Positions 45,083 to 54,964 of a DNA stretch of 64,000 bases are shown piece by piece; the first letter of the stretch is position 1; the number at the start of each line of letters is the position of its first letter. The DNA is taken from the NCBI RefSeq assembly GCF_000151665.1, contig NW_013171867.1:734273-798272 (forward strand), read 5' to 3'. A program made the translations under genes and the position numbers. The DNA comes from Blastocystis hominis. Lineage: Eukaryota > Sar > Bigyra > Opalinata > Blastocystidae. The notes under the pieces were generated by a model, which saw nothing but the letters and a program-made list of their open reading frames with translations, was not told the origin of the DNA and ran no database searches.

Positions 45083-46915
45083 ATGTCCGGATCGACGACA
45101 TTAGACAGTATCAGTGCCTGTTTTAGTAATCGTGTGGTTCCATGGGAGACGCAGAGAGACGCTCTTTTAAAGTTGCGTGTATTGGTGTTCGTTGTGCTTC
45201 TGATGTGAAGGAACTCTGCAAAGACCCGCAGCGTCCTCTTCGGGCTAATATGATTGATTCAAATATCAAAAATGGATTAATTAAATGTGTTTGTGGTTCC
45301 CCTTTGCATCAATGCTGTAGGTATCGGATAATCGAAGTGCTCTTGTGAGTGAAGCTTGCAATACCATTACTGATCTCTGTCGAGCAATCGGTCAACCATT
45401 TGAATTTGCAGCTTGTGATATTTTTATTGGAATTATCGATAAGTGTGCATCTGGAGTGAACGTAGCAGATGTTTGCGACTCTCACAACTAGTCCATTTCC
45501 ATGAAAGTGTCAGAGTGCTGCACATCCATCGTTACACTCATCCACATGGAGCGACTAATCAACTACCTCGAGCGATATCTCAAAAGCAAAAGGCACTCTC
45601 CCATCTCTCCTCTCACTGTAGCGATAAAATCCAAATTGAAATCTCTCGCTGTGTGAAGGAAATTATGCTTCTCTGGCCCGAGTCCATTATTAAAAAATAC
45701 GCTTCTGCTTTAAAATCACTGATCGAAGTACTTTCCCGCCATTTTGGTTTTTATGTTCAGATTGGTATTTCAGCTCGTTCTCAAGAAGTTCGTACCATCT
45801 TTCGAGCCGTTCTCGAGGTTGCTTCCACCACCTATCGTGCTTATTTCGGAGAGTAAAAATCCCCTCGATTTTTGGAATGTAGCAAAATCGGCTCTGTTTC
45901 GCCCATGCCGCGCCGAACCATGACGCCCTCCTACTCTTCTTTGTCTGCACCCCTCAGTAGTTCCACTGCCATCAAGCCCATGCCGGTCAATCGTCGTGTC
46001 CAGAGTACCCCGCGGGGAGCCAACGCCGCTGCCCAAAAAACGGGAATTACCCCGCGAACCGTCGACTCCGCCTACGGCTCGCGCCTCTCCTCCGTTGTGT
46101 CCGCGCCTTCCCCCGTTTCTAAAGCCGTCTCCTCCCGGATTCCCGCGGGAACCGGTCCCTACACCGTGAGCAAAACCTCGCGATTTTCCAGTGCCGCGGG
46201 GTCGGTGGGGTCGCCGACGGGTCCGAGCAGCGCGAGCGGCGCGAACAGCGCGAGCGGTCCGCGCCGCGTGCAGTCGCTGGCGGGGACGCCGCAGCGGTCG
46301 ATGCGGTCGGACAGCGACGCGGTGAGCCGGCTGGACCGCGAGCTGGAAGCGTACACGGTGGACATGCACTCCAAATACAAGTGCTACGCGTCAGTGTTCG
46401 TGCTGGGCGCGGACGGACGCCATCACCCCGCCACCATCAACCAGATCATGCGGACCCGCGGGAGCAAGCGGCTCTTCTACGGAGTCACGTTTTCGGACGG
46501 GTATCGACCCGCGACGGCGAGCTTCTACGTGGTAGGATTCCCGCGGGAGTGCGAGGTAGACGCGGTATGGCGGGCCGAACGATCATGATTTTGTTCCCGA
46601 GGAGAACATCAAGTCGAGTGCGAGTCACCGCGGGGATTGACGCGTAGTGAATCTGCCGGGAAGTCGGGGAGGTCGGAGTACCGCGGGGGAGGTGCGATCG
46701 GCGCAGACACGTGCGAATCGCGAGGAGACGGAGCGGGAATTGTCGAAAACGCTGCGCGAATCGTCGGAGAAGATGGTGGCTCTTGTAAACCTACTCAAAG
46801 AAATGCATGGGAATGAGGCGGGGGTGCAGCGTGTGGCGGCGGAGATGCAGAGGCTGGCGCAGGGGTTGGTGGAGAATGATACACATATGCTGAACGTGCT
46901 GCGATCTTTCGTGTG
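45083..46915 (+). CDS. CLASP-family TOG-domain protein with Tudor-like and coiled-coil parts
   Basis: CLASP proteins bind microtubule plus ends and stabilise them. The start at 45083 gives MSGSTTLDSISACFSNRVV, then WETQRDALLKLR, like the first TOG helix. Further helices read SALVSEACNTITDLCRAIG and MLLWPESIIKKYASALKSL, followed by ISARSQEVRTIFRAVLEVAS, the CLASP block SDASSEVRxxARxxxWxF. A Ser/Pro/Arg-rich linker follows (45900-46290). Then a Tudor-like module is seen (GSKRLFYGVTFSDGYRPA, then SFYVTRYGGPNDHDFVPEEN across a 28-nt intron at 46532-46559), and a 30-nt intron at 46618-46647 leads to the final coiled coil. Both introns contain CCGCGG. No stop codon is encoded before the terminator: the frame ends TTC GTG TG, and poly(A) addition there would make TGA. 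One join near 45580-45620 is unresolved. Confidence 0.75.
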
Positions 46916-46918
46916 GCG

Positions 46919-46926
46919 TGTTTGTT
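46919..46926 (+). terminator. TGTTTGTT of the CLASP gene with predicted poly(A)-made stop
   Basis: The motif lies 3 nt after the TG (46914-46915) that would become TGA on polyadenylation. The context TGGCGTGTTTGTTGGA is the same as at the Grc3 gene end. Confidence 0.75.
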
Positions 46927-47216
46927 GGAAATAGAATGTGATGGGAGTGGAGATGGGTAGCGCAATTCATAGGTGGAGATGCGTTCTGAAGAATTGGAAA
47001 AAGCAATCTGCTGGGATACAATCATTGACAAATAGGGGTGATGAGTTTATGATCAAAATCCCCAATCAGTTTTGGGCTGTTCCAGGCTATTTCGATTTCT
47101 ATACGCACACAAAATGCATTACCATACACAAGGAGTATTCTCAATAAACATCATCAATCAGAAGATCAATACTCGTAATCTCTCTTTCTTTCTCTCTCTT
47201 TCGTCTTTACAAGTGA
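46927..47216. other. Intergenic region between convergent genes
   Basis: About 290 bp with no recognised gene. It separates the 3' ends of the CLASP and beta-helix protein genes. Confidence 0.5.
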
Positions 47217-48581
47217 TTAAAACTCCTCCGATTCATCCACATGCACATGCAGCGTTCCCGAAATTGGCACATTCGTAACCACCCTCACCTTGGTTCCTTC
47301 CACCATCGCGTACGCCTGGTAGAAGCAAGGCTCGTCAAGAACGAACGACCACTGCACTTTCTGAATCTGCTTGAATAGAAGCGAAGCTTTGAAGTCGATT
47401 TCCCACTCCGTGGCTTGTTGCTGGCTCAGTTTCTTGTCTGCCTGCGTGCCAACGATCGTGTTCACGCCTTCCTCGATTACTGTATCGACGATCTGCGTGT
47501 TGATGATCCTTCGGAAGTGGCCTTGGCTTTCATCGATTAAGATGGTGTCTTTTCCATCGCCTCCCCATCCGTACATGCTGTTCGCAATGCGGAGTCCCAC
47601 TACGTCTTGCTCTCCTTGAGGATTCATGATGATTCGGCCATTTCCCAAAAAGAAGGTATCTTGAATCACAGTTAAATAGAACGTGTTGAGAATGAGATTG
47701 TTGTAGTCCAGGTAACAATTCTCCATGCGAGTTACACCGGCATTCACGATGATGCCAACACCTCCGTGAGAAGTGTCGCAGTTCCATGTGTGGACTCCCT
47801 TCAGCACGCTGGCTTCGCCATTCACAATGACTCCGATCTTTCCTCCATACACAATCGTGTCAACGATATAGTGATCGTTTCCATTCAGAACAATGGCAGT
47901 GCCCATTCCGATGAGTTTTCGATCATCCGAATAGTAGTATTCACCAAACCAACACTGGTGAACCAAGGTCTCGTGTCCACTGTTAATTTCAATTCCAGTT
48001 CGATTGAATCCGATCACGAAATTCTGAGGACCGAAATTCATGCCCATGGTGTGATCGACTCGAGCCGCGCCGGACGCTTGGTGAGACGCATCAAACATCA
48101 TGAAATCGAACCCAATACCTTGGTTGCAAGACTGTTGCTTGTTATTACACTCCTTCGTTCCCACTTCCACAAGGAAGTCGTCCGGATTAAATGTGCTGTC
48201 GGCGCGCAGCGTTCCGCTTGTCATTCTCCAGTTGCCAGTATAGGATCGGAACACCAAGGGTCCACTCAGTAGATACTGACCTCCTTGCAAATCGATCACA
48301 ACGCCGTTACAGTCCTTGATACCGTCCGCCATCTCTCGCGTGCACATAGAAAGCGCATAATCGATAGCTTTCTGAATGTGTTCCCGACTGTCCACGGTCG
48401 CGGTTGGATCGGCACCAAAGTCAAGTACTTTCACAACAGGACCCGAAGGGGACCTTGCTTCCCATTTTCTGCCCATTATACTTCTGAAGTGTTTTCGTTT
48501 CGTTGGAGGTGCGAATTGTGTCTCGTCGACGACAAAGCACGTAGTAAGAGCCAACACTAGAATCAGTACCGCAAATCTCAT
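47217..48581 (-). CDS. Secreted pectate-lyase-superfamily beta-helix protein (QRT3-like)
   Basis: An intronless 454-residue protein. A signal peptide (MRFAVLILVLALTTCFVV) precedes VKVLDFGADPTATVDSREHI, the typical opening of the Pectate_lyase_3/GH28-type right-handed beta helix. Further matches to plant QRT3-like polygalacturonase-related proteins are GVVIDLQGGQYLLSGPL, GIEINSGHETLVHQCWFGE, MGTAIVLNGNDHYIVDTIV, GVGIIVNAGVTRMENCYLDY and DTFFLGNGRI, all in the same order. Such proteins act on pectin or related galacturonans outside plant cells; here the substrate may be dietary or host glycan. Catalytic aspartates of GH28 were not clearly found, so activity is uncertain. Its lack of introns in an intron-rich genome could mean transfer or retroposition, but base composition is not extreme. 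Confidence 0.85.
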   Translation of the reverse strand: MRFAVLILVLALTTCFVVDETQFAPPTKRKHFRSIMGRKWEARSPSGPVVKVLDFGADPTATVDSREHIQKAIDYALSMCTREMADGIKDCNGVVIDLQGGQYLLSGPLVFRSYTGNWRMTSGTLRADSTFNPDDFLVEVGTKECNNKQQSCNQGIGFDFMMFDASHQASGAARVDHTMGMNFGPQNFVIGFNRTGIEINSGHETLVHQCWFGEYYYSDDRKLIGMGTAIVLNGNDHYIVDTIVYGGKIGVIVNGEASVLKGVHTWNCDTSHGGVGIIVNAGVTRMENCYLDYNNLILNTFYLTVIQDTFFLGNGRIIMNPQGEQDVVGLRIANSMYGWGGDGKDTILIDESQGHFRRIINTQIVDTVIEEGVNTIVGTQADKKLSQQQATEWEIDFKASLLFKQIQKVQWSFVLDEPCFYQAYAMVEGTKVRVVTNVPISGTLHVHVDESEEF

Positions 48582-48882
48582 AGTTGAAGTTTACAAACAA
48601 AAATCAAATGGGGATTGTGTCTTGATTACCTGAAAGATTTCTGATTTCCCGCGGTGACAAATGAAACGCCTGATGAATGAGGGAAGGATTATCTCTCTCT
48701 GATTTGAGATGGAGCAGATTGCGAATGTGCGTTTGAGTCTCGAAGTTGAGATGTAGTATACCGAAGAGTTTGAAGCAGTTACTGATGAGGCTGTTTTGGA
48801 TGGTAGTGTGTGAATTTGATATTTAACGACAGATTCCGAAGAGGAGTCCAATCCCTTGAATGAATTCGCCACCTCACTCCAG

Positions 48883-51524
48883 ATGAGTGAAATCGATAGA
48901 ATTAAAATTTATTCGGCAAGTGAGAATTTGCTACAGCGGTGGGACATGCAAAATCTATCAAGATTGTAGATATACCTTTATTCAGGAAATCAAGCGTTGT
49001 TGTGATAAAAAAGATTATGAGGGTGTTATAGATGAGATCATACCTATATTGGAAGATTTGGTAAATGATTCTGAAGTATCGATTCGTGTTGTAACATTAA
49101 ACCAATTTGAATACATTGCAAATGTAAGCTTATCAAGGGATCTGACGATCTAGCTCTGTTTTTCGTATAGCTACCAGAGCGGTCTCAATTTCGTTACCAA
49201 CTCCGCCTTTCCCATTCTCCGCAGTACTCTTCTCGATTCCTACCCCGACGTTTTCCTCTCTTGTCTACTTTCAACCTAGGTCCAAAAAGCCTCCATTGAC
49301 GCCTTCGTAGCGAGCTGTAAACATCTCAAACGCGAAGATCAAAGTATCTACACCTATCTTTTCATTCTGCAAGTACCTCCCGATTTTCCTCTCCCTTTCT
49401 CTCTAGTTCGCTCTAAACTCTTCTCCTGAATACCGCGTCGTCGCCTGCGATCTTTTCCATGACGCGGCTTCGATTCTGGGATCGGAAGTGCTGAGCCAGT
49501 TCGGCGTTTCCGAGTTGCTTTTACTGGCCAAAGACCCTTCCTGGAAGGTGCGGAAGCACGCAATCCTCGCCTTCGGACCCGTGTCGGACATGCTCGACAG
49601 CCAGATCGTGGAAACGGGGATTTTTAACTCGATTCTATCGAATTCGAAGGTAGAAGCGTGGGCGAGAGGGTGGACGGTAGAATGCTCCATGGCCGGTGAA
49701 GCGAGCGTGTGCGATCGTGATTCCGGAGGTTTTTCGCAATATAAAGTCGCACAAAATGTTTCTAACGATCACAAAGACGGTGGGAGAATTATTCCGTGAT
49801 GAGTTTGTTTTTCGTTTTGTAATCAATAAAAGGAACGAGTTTGTGAAGCAAGCCATGTTGCAGACGTTGGGACATTTAATCGCGATTGTCCCAGAACACT
49901 TCCACGTTGATTTGAATCATTTTTATAATATTCAGATCAGCGACGATCTGAAAACGAGATATTTGCAGCTCGAAAACGCCAATGACGACCTTCCGAACAA
50001 TCTCTACGGCCGCTGCTGCGCCTTCTATTTCCCCGCGGTTTTGAAGTCCATTTCGGAGACCAATCGTTTCTGGGAGGACACGAACGGGTGGTACTCGCGT
50101 CTGTCGTACCACCAGGACTCGATCACGTGCCGCAGCCTGGCGTATTCGCTGCACGTGGTCGCCGAAATCATCGGGAGCAAGAACACGGAGAAGTTCCTTC
50201 TGCCGATCCAGGAGCGTTTTCTCGGGGAGAAGGACGACGTGCGCACCGGCGTCATCAAGAACATGGCCAAGCTCTGGCGCTTTTTCTCTCCGGAGCGGCG
50301 CGAAGAAGCCGCCAAAGTACTCTCGCCTCGCTCCCGCGATCTTCCGCGTAGAAACTCCCCGAGCTCGTGACGCAGCTGCTGGAGTCGCGCACCTGGTGGC
50401 TGCGTCTGGAGCTCAGCCGGCAGCTGCCCGACTTCGCCGCGCTGCTGAGCAGCCAGGCCGTGCTGGCCACGCTCGCGCCGCTCTTTCTCTCGCTCCTCGC
50501 CGACCCGGTGAGTTCTGTCCGCGAAATGACGTACCGCTGCGTTTTCTCTTTCATTCATTCAGCGCCAACGCTACCTACGCGATCCTCCGCCCCGCGCTCG
50601 ACGCCAATCCGCAGCGCGGCGTGCTCCTCCTCTACCAGCTCATCACGCTCGCCAAGTCCGCTAAGTACGCGCAGCGGCAAGTGGGACCTTCGACCCCTCT
50701 CATCCCAGCTCTTCCTGCTCTGCTGCCCCTCCTTCGTCCCGCTGCTCTCCAAGGCTTCCTTCAAGCAGCTCATTCGCCCCGTGATCGGGGTTTTGGCGCG
50801 CGATCGCGTCCCCGCTGTGCGCCAAATGGCCTTGGAATTGGTCCTGCAGGAGCCGGGTAGCCGCGGGGAGCGGGATTGAGCGTAGTCAAGAAGGTACGGA
50901 AATTGTTCGGGTTTCGACGCGTCGTGGACGCTCTCATCGATGACACCGATCGCGAGATTCGATGGCTCCTCGCCACGCATCCGCTCACGCGCGAGATCGC
51001 GCGACAGCGATGGGGGGAAACCGGGGAAACTGGGGAAACTGGGGAAACTGGGGAAACTGGGGAAGGGATGAAGGAGGAAATCCAGATTCGGTTGCCGGAT
51101 GATCCAATTAGGGAAACCGGGGAAACCGGGGAAACCGATTCGAGTCCGAAAGAGAAAAAGGAGAATTCCGCTGTGATCGAGCAAAACCCGATCAACGAAG
51201 ATCAAAACCCGATCAACGAAGATCAAAACCCGATCAACGAAGATCAAAACCCGATCAACGAAGATCAAAACCCGATCAGCGAAGACCAAAACCCGATCAG
51301 CGAAGACCAAAACCCGATCGATGCTGGAGAGACGAAGGAGGAGGCAGGAGAGAGGACGGAAAGCGATCCAGCGGAAGCCCATCTCGACGCCAGTTCCTCC
51401 TCGGAAGATGCTCCCGCCCAGGCGGACCTCCCTGCCAGCCCTTCGTCTCTCCCCGATCCTCCCGGGCTCCCATCGCCCGCATCGCCCACACCAGTCGCTC
51501 CCCCACCTTCATCCGCGCTTGTAT
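48883..51524 (+). CDS. HEAT-repeat protein like PP4 regulatory subunit 1
   Basis: PPP4R1 is a HEAT scaffold for the PP4 phosphatase. The start at 48883 gives MSEIDRIKIYSASENLLQR, joined by a 31-nt intron to YTFIQEIKRCCDKKDYEGV. The best match is in the C-terminal HEATs: CRSLAYSLHVVAEIIG, then EKDDVRTGVIKNMAKLWRFF, and SRTWWLRLELSRQLPDF, in line with the human RTLAFSIHELAVILG, DLDEVRIGVLKHLHDFLKLL and SRNWRFRAELAEQLILL. About ten short introns interrupt it. The C-terminal tail has two coding repeats: Glu-Thr-Gly (51013-51064) and Asn-Pro-Ile-Asn-Glu-Asp-Gln (51183-51319). No stop is encoded before the 3' motif at 51532; the frame reads ...GCG CTT GTA T, so TAA could be made by polyadenylation at 51524, which is inferred. 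Confidence 0.72.
51013..51064. repeat. 9-bp coding repeat (GGGGAAACT)n
   Basis: Five tandem copies encode Gly-Glu-Thr in the HEAT protein's tail; a shorter copy set is at about 51112-51136. The unit equals, in antisense, the AGTTTCCCC motif seen in several introns here (for example 36004-36032). Confidence 0.9.
51183..51319. repeat. 21-bp coding repeat, about 6.5 copies
   Basis: Tandem units AACCCGATCAACGAAGATCA with slight change to AGC in the last copies; each encodes Asn-Pro-Ile-Asn/Ser-Glu-Asp-Gln. Confidence 0.95.
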
Positions 51525-51531
51525 CTTTCCC

Positions 51532-51549
51532 TGTTTGCTCCAACAAACA
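51532..51549. terminator. Shared paired 3'-end element of PP4R1-like and ALT genes
   Basis: TGTTTGCT on the plus strand (51532-51539), two bases, then AACAAACA (51542-51549), which is TGTTTGTT on the minus strand. It serves convergent genes from both sides; the ALT stop codon (51561-51563) lies 11 bp away. Confidence 0.7.
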
Positions 51550-51560
51550 CGCCGCATAGC

Positions 51561-53131
51561 TTAATCCTCATATTTCTTCATGAACGCATGCTGGAAGCCG
51601 TCCATACGCTCGATCACCTTATCGATCTCGCTCTCCTGCGGCAGAATCGTCGTCCGCACGTGGTACGTTCCGTCCTTCTGCTGGAACCCGCTTCCGGGCA
51701 CCGTCACGATACCCGTCTGCTGCAGCATCTCCTCGCAGTACAAAAAGTCAGGCGCCACGCCGCGCTGCTTCGCGGCCTCGACGGCCTTCTTGGGCAGCAC
51801 GACCTTGAAGAAGATGTAGAGCGAGCCGTCGACCTGGTTGCACGTGATGCCGGGCAGCTTCGACAGCGCGGCCACCAGCTTCACCGCGCGGCGCTGCAGG
51901 GAGGCGAGGATGGCGGACTTCTCCTCGATGTAGAGCGGGTAGGAGGGGTCGCCCTCGCGCGGAGGGTTCACCATGCAGTCCAGAGCGATCTGGCCGTCCG
52001 TGTTGGCGCACAGATTGATCGACCACATCTTGGTGATCTGCGCGAACACCTCGGGGTCGAAGCCCATCGCCTGCAGGTAGCCGCCGCGACGGCCGCACTC
52101 GCCGAAGAACCCCTTGCTGATGCTGTGGAAGGAGATGATCTGCGCGTTCTTGGCCTCCTCGCCCATGTCCAGCGCGACTTTGCGGAACGACACGAACTTC
52201 TTGTGGGGCACATAGATGTTCTCCTGGTAGACTTCATCGGCCAGCAGCACGAGCTTGTTCCGGATGCAGAAGCGAATGCACTCGCGCATTTCCTCCTCGC
52301 CCAAGCACTACGACTCAGCAGAGCGCAGCGAGAACCTACCATGCCGGTCGGATTGCCGGGGTTGATGATCACCATTCCCTTCAGATTGATTCCCTTCGCC
52401 TTGGCCTCCTCCAAACGCGTTTCCAGCTCGTTCATGTCCAGACCCCAGTCCTTCTCCTCGTTCAGATAATACCCGATCAGTTTCGTGCCGTACAGCGTGA
52501 TCGTCGCAGAGTAGAGAGGGTACTGCGGGATGGGCGTGAGGAAGCCGTCGTTCGGGGAGGTCGAAAGCAGCATCAAGGCGTTCTGCACCGACTGCGAAGC
52601 GCCGTTCGAAAGGTAGATCTCCTTCGGATTGCAGGGGTAGCCGTCACGACGGCCAATCGCATCCGCGACGTCCTTCAAGACCTCGGGAATACCCTGACTG
52701 TTGCTGTAAGCGCCACTGCCTCCGGGATTGGATTTGAGTAAACGGTGAGCACGCTCCACCACATCGGAGGGGAAGGTTCCTTCCGGGACAATCTTTTCAA
52801 GGCCCGGATAGGATGTAAGCGCAAGTACTTGACGAACAAATGTAAGAGGTTTCTGGTTCAGTTGCTACACTTCACGGAATTGAGATTTTGCGTACCTGAG
52901 GGTTACCAATGTTGCAGTAAACGAGAGAATCGAAAGGATACTTCTTTCCACTTTTGATCTCCTCCTCGATCTCTCCAGCGCGCACTACGATTTGGCCTCG
53001 AACGGCGTATTGAGCCTCGAGCAACTAGACGTGGTATTACTCACGAGTCTCTTACTTTAGGATTCACTTCGTTGATGGTAACCGCTTTATCTATGCATTA
53101 AACGAATTCTCGACGTAATGATACCTTGCAT
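51561..53131 (-). CDS. Alanine aminotransferase
   Basis: PLP enzyme that interconverts alanine and 2-oxoglutarate with pyruvate and glutamate; alanine is a common end product in anaerobic protists. Four introns (52308-52339; 31 nt near 52862-52892; 31 nt near 53028-53058; 34 nt at about 53090-53123) leave 481 codons including the stop. The start at 53129-53131 gives MQDKAVTINEVNPKLLEAQY. Family motifs are YCNIGNPQQLNQKPLTFVRQ, GGSGAYSNSQGI, LSNGASQSVQNAL, PIPQYPLYSATITLYG, INPGNPTG, LADEVYQENIY, the PLP lysine in SFHSISKGFFGECGRRGGY, and the C-terminal GSGFQQKDGTYHVRTTILP. No mitochondrial targeting peptide is seen before the conserved N-terminus, so it is likely cytosolic. Confidence 0.96.
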
Positions 53132-53497
53132 TTTTGTCAAATATGAAAAATAATAATGACCGATGAATCCAAAAGCACAGTATTGAATTACCATGATTAT
53201 CATGCAAAGTGGTTTGAATGACGTAAGTACTCCAAAGCGGACACAATGTATCCGGATTGTTTCTGGAATACAATTCGTCAAATCAGAATCCATCCTTCGT
53301 TTTTTGATTCACAGAAACAAGACCAATGTCAATCTACATGAGAAACACTATTAATACACGTTACACATATCGCAGGACTACTTGGCCAACGAGACTACGG
53401 CCTCCCAAACACTTTTCGAACAAACATAGCAAAAGGTCACAATTCAATTTTGATATAACCACAACCCATATGGACTGGCTCATTAACCCGTTACTCC
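53132..53497. other. Intergenic region between ALT and Sec61 beta
   Basis: About 370 bp of AT-rich sequence holding the ALT promoter side and the Sec61 beta 3' region. No gene is seen. Confidence 0.5.
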
Positions 53498-53700
53498 TTA
53501 AAAGAGTCTGTGCAGGAGGTGCATCACAACAACACCAACTACAAACACAACGCTGGTCATAAGCACGTTGTAGGGAGTCCTAGGCATAAACACAGCCAAC
53601 CGGCAACTTACAGCTCAATACCAATAGCCTTAGAGGAACCAAAGTTACTCGCGCCAGAACTCTTCGTAGACTTCACAATCGTCTTGGTGGTAGGGGCCAT
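53498..53700 (-). CDS. SEC61B: Sec61 beta, small tail-anchored translocon subunit
   Basis: A 56-residue protein found by splicing a 32-nt intron at 53580-53611; 57 codons with the stop. It starts MAPTTKTIVKSTKSSGASNF (53698-53700 ATG), a Ser/Thr/Lys-rich cytosolic part, continues GSSKAIGIELTPYNVLMTSV and ends with a single membrane helix and HLLHRLF. The GI-x-L-x-P-x-x-VL segment next to the helix is the Sec61 beta/Sbh1 signature. It is part of the ER protein-translocation channel, inserted by its tail. It is short and split, so it would be easily missed by automatic annotation. The size is slightly below usual (about 80-100), with a short N-terminus. Confidence 0.8.
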
Positions 53701-54064
53701 TTTAATTCTTTAGCTTACAATATTTACTAGAAAGAAGTATGATGAACAAATTAGAAAATGCATCATTGCCAAAAATCGGAACTATTTTGACAAGTGAAAC
53801 TCCCCTGCGTCAATTTCTGGAGTCCAAAAATACCCACTTATTTTGGCGATTTCCATCCGATTTGACCTCTTTCCATTTGCGAAACAAATTCTATTTTGCT
53901 TTGTAAATATGAGAATGTAACCCTAATAGTATGATTAAATACAATAAATACATTACCCATCAAATACCCCCTGGATATTTATCGATTATTAATTTCTAGT
54001 ATAATCGAAAATAACCATTTTACCCCTATTCAGTTCCACACAACCAAATTAATTCTGCTCGGAA
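53701..54064. other. Divergent intergenic region of Sec61 beta and eS4
   Basis: About 360 bp of AT-rich sequence; it must hold both promoters. No named element is visible. Confidence 0.5.
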
Positions 54065-54964
54065 ATGGTAGGTGACTTTCTATGACTTGTGTGAATATGA
54101 TGTTGTTGTGAGAGACATGTCTCTCGTGTTGCGGAGCATTTTACGAATGGAGTAGACTCGTGGTCCTAAGAAGCATTTAAAGCGTTTGAACGCACCCAAG
54201 CACTGGATGCTTAACAAGATGGGAGGAGTGTGGGCTCCTAAGCCTAGCTGTGGTCCTCACAAGCAAAGAGAGTGCCTTCCTCTGCTGTTGATCATCCGCA
54301 ACCGTCTGAAGTACGCTCTGACCAATCACGAGGTCAAGATGATCTGCATGCAGCGTCTGGTCAAGGTGGACGGCAAGATCCGCACGGACTCTACCTTCCC
54401 CGCCGGTTTCATGGGTAATTAGCAAAGAATGGAATCTTAGTTTCAGATGTGGTGACTCTGGAGGGTTCTTCCGACCGTTTCCGTCTGTTGTACGACGTGA
54501 AGGGCCGCTTCGTCCTTCACCGCATCGACGAGAACGAGGCTCAGTACAAGCTGTGCAAGGTTGTGAAGCGCCAGCTGTCGAGCAAGAAGATCCCGTTCAT
54601 CGTGACTCACGATGCTCGCACGATCCGCTTCCCTGACCCCACCGTGAAGGTGAACGACACCGTGAAGGTGGATCTGAAGACGAACAAGGTGATCGGCCAT
54701 GTGAAGTTCGAGGTGGGCAACCTGTGCTTCATCACGAAGGGACACAACATTGGTCGTGTGGGAGTGATCGTCCATCGTGACAGACACTTCGGATCCTTCG
54801 ATATTGTGCACGTTCGCGATGCGGCGGGTCACGAGTTCGCCACCCGTCTGAGCAACGTGTTCATCATCGGCGAGGGCAACCAGCCCATGGTGTCTCTGCC
54901 TAAGGGCAACGGAGTGAAGCTCAGCATCATCGAGGAGAAGGAGATGAGAGAGAAGAAGAACTAA
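54065..54964 (+). CDS. RPS4: 40S ribosomal protein eS4 (RPS4)
   Basis: Small-subunit ribosomal protein, 259 residues. The start ATG (54065-54067) is followed at once by an 88-nt intron (54068-54155), then [19 protein letters not shown], the eS4 start. A 32-nt intron (54415-54446) splits GFM and DVV. Splicing leaves 260 codons including the stop. Conserved eS4 features follow: the S4-like domain [35 protein letters not shown], RFLHxI-type [27 protein letters not shown] and the KOW-like [19 protein letters not shown]. The codon choice is GC-rich. The first intron is the longest certain intron relative to the 30-nt norm and sits between ATG and codon 2, a position typical of ribosomal-protein regulation. 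Confidence 0.97.
54068..54155 (+). promoter_or_regulatory. Oversized 88-nt first intron of eS4
   Basis: It begins GTAGGTGACTTTC and ends CGAATGGAGTAG. It is about three times the local intron length and lies directly after the start codon. A TGATGT near its middle resembles a C box, but no D box (CTGA) was found, so a snoRNA is not called. A splicing-control role is possible but only inferred. Confidence 0.4.

Noticed and set aside
48591-48872. 93-codon minus-strand frame upstream of the beta-helix gene
   Set aside because: It has no recognisable feature and occupies the divergent promoter region; evidence is too thin for a gene.
51183-51319. CRISPR-like regular repeat array
   Set aside because: The 21-bp units are contiguous with no spacers and encode a peptide repeat in frame.
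54068-54155. C/D-box snoRNA in the eS4 intron
   Set aside because: A C-box-like TGATGT is present but no D box (CTGA) or terminal stem is visible.
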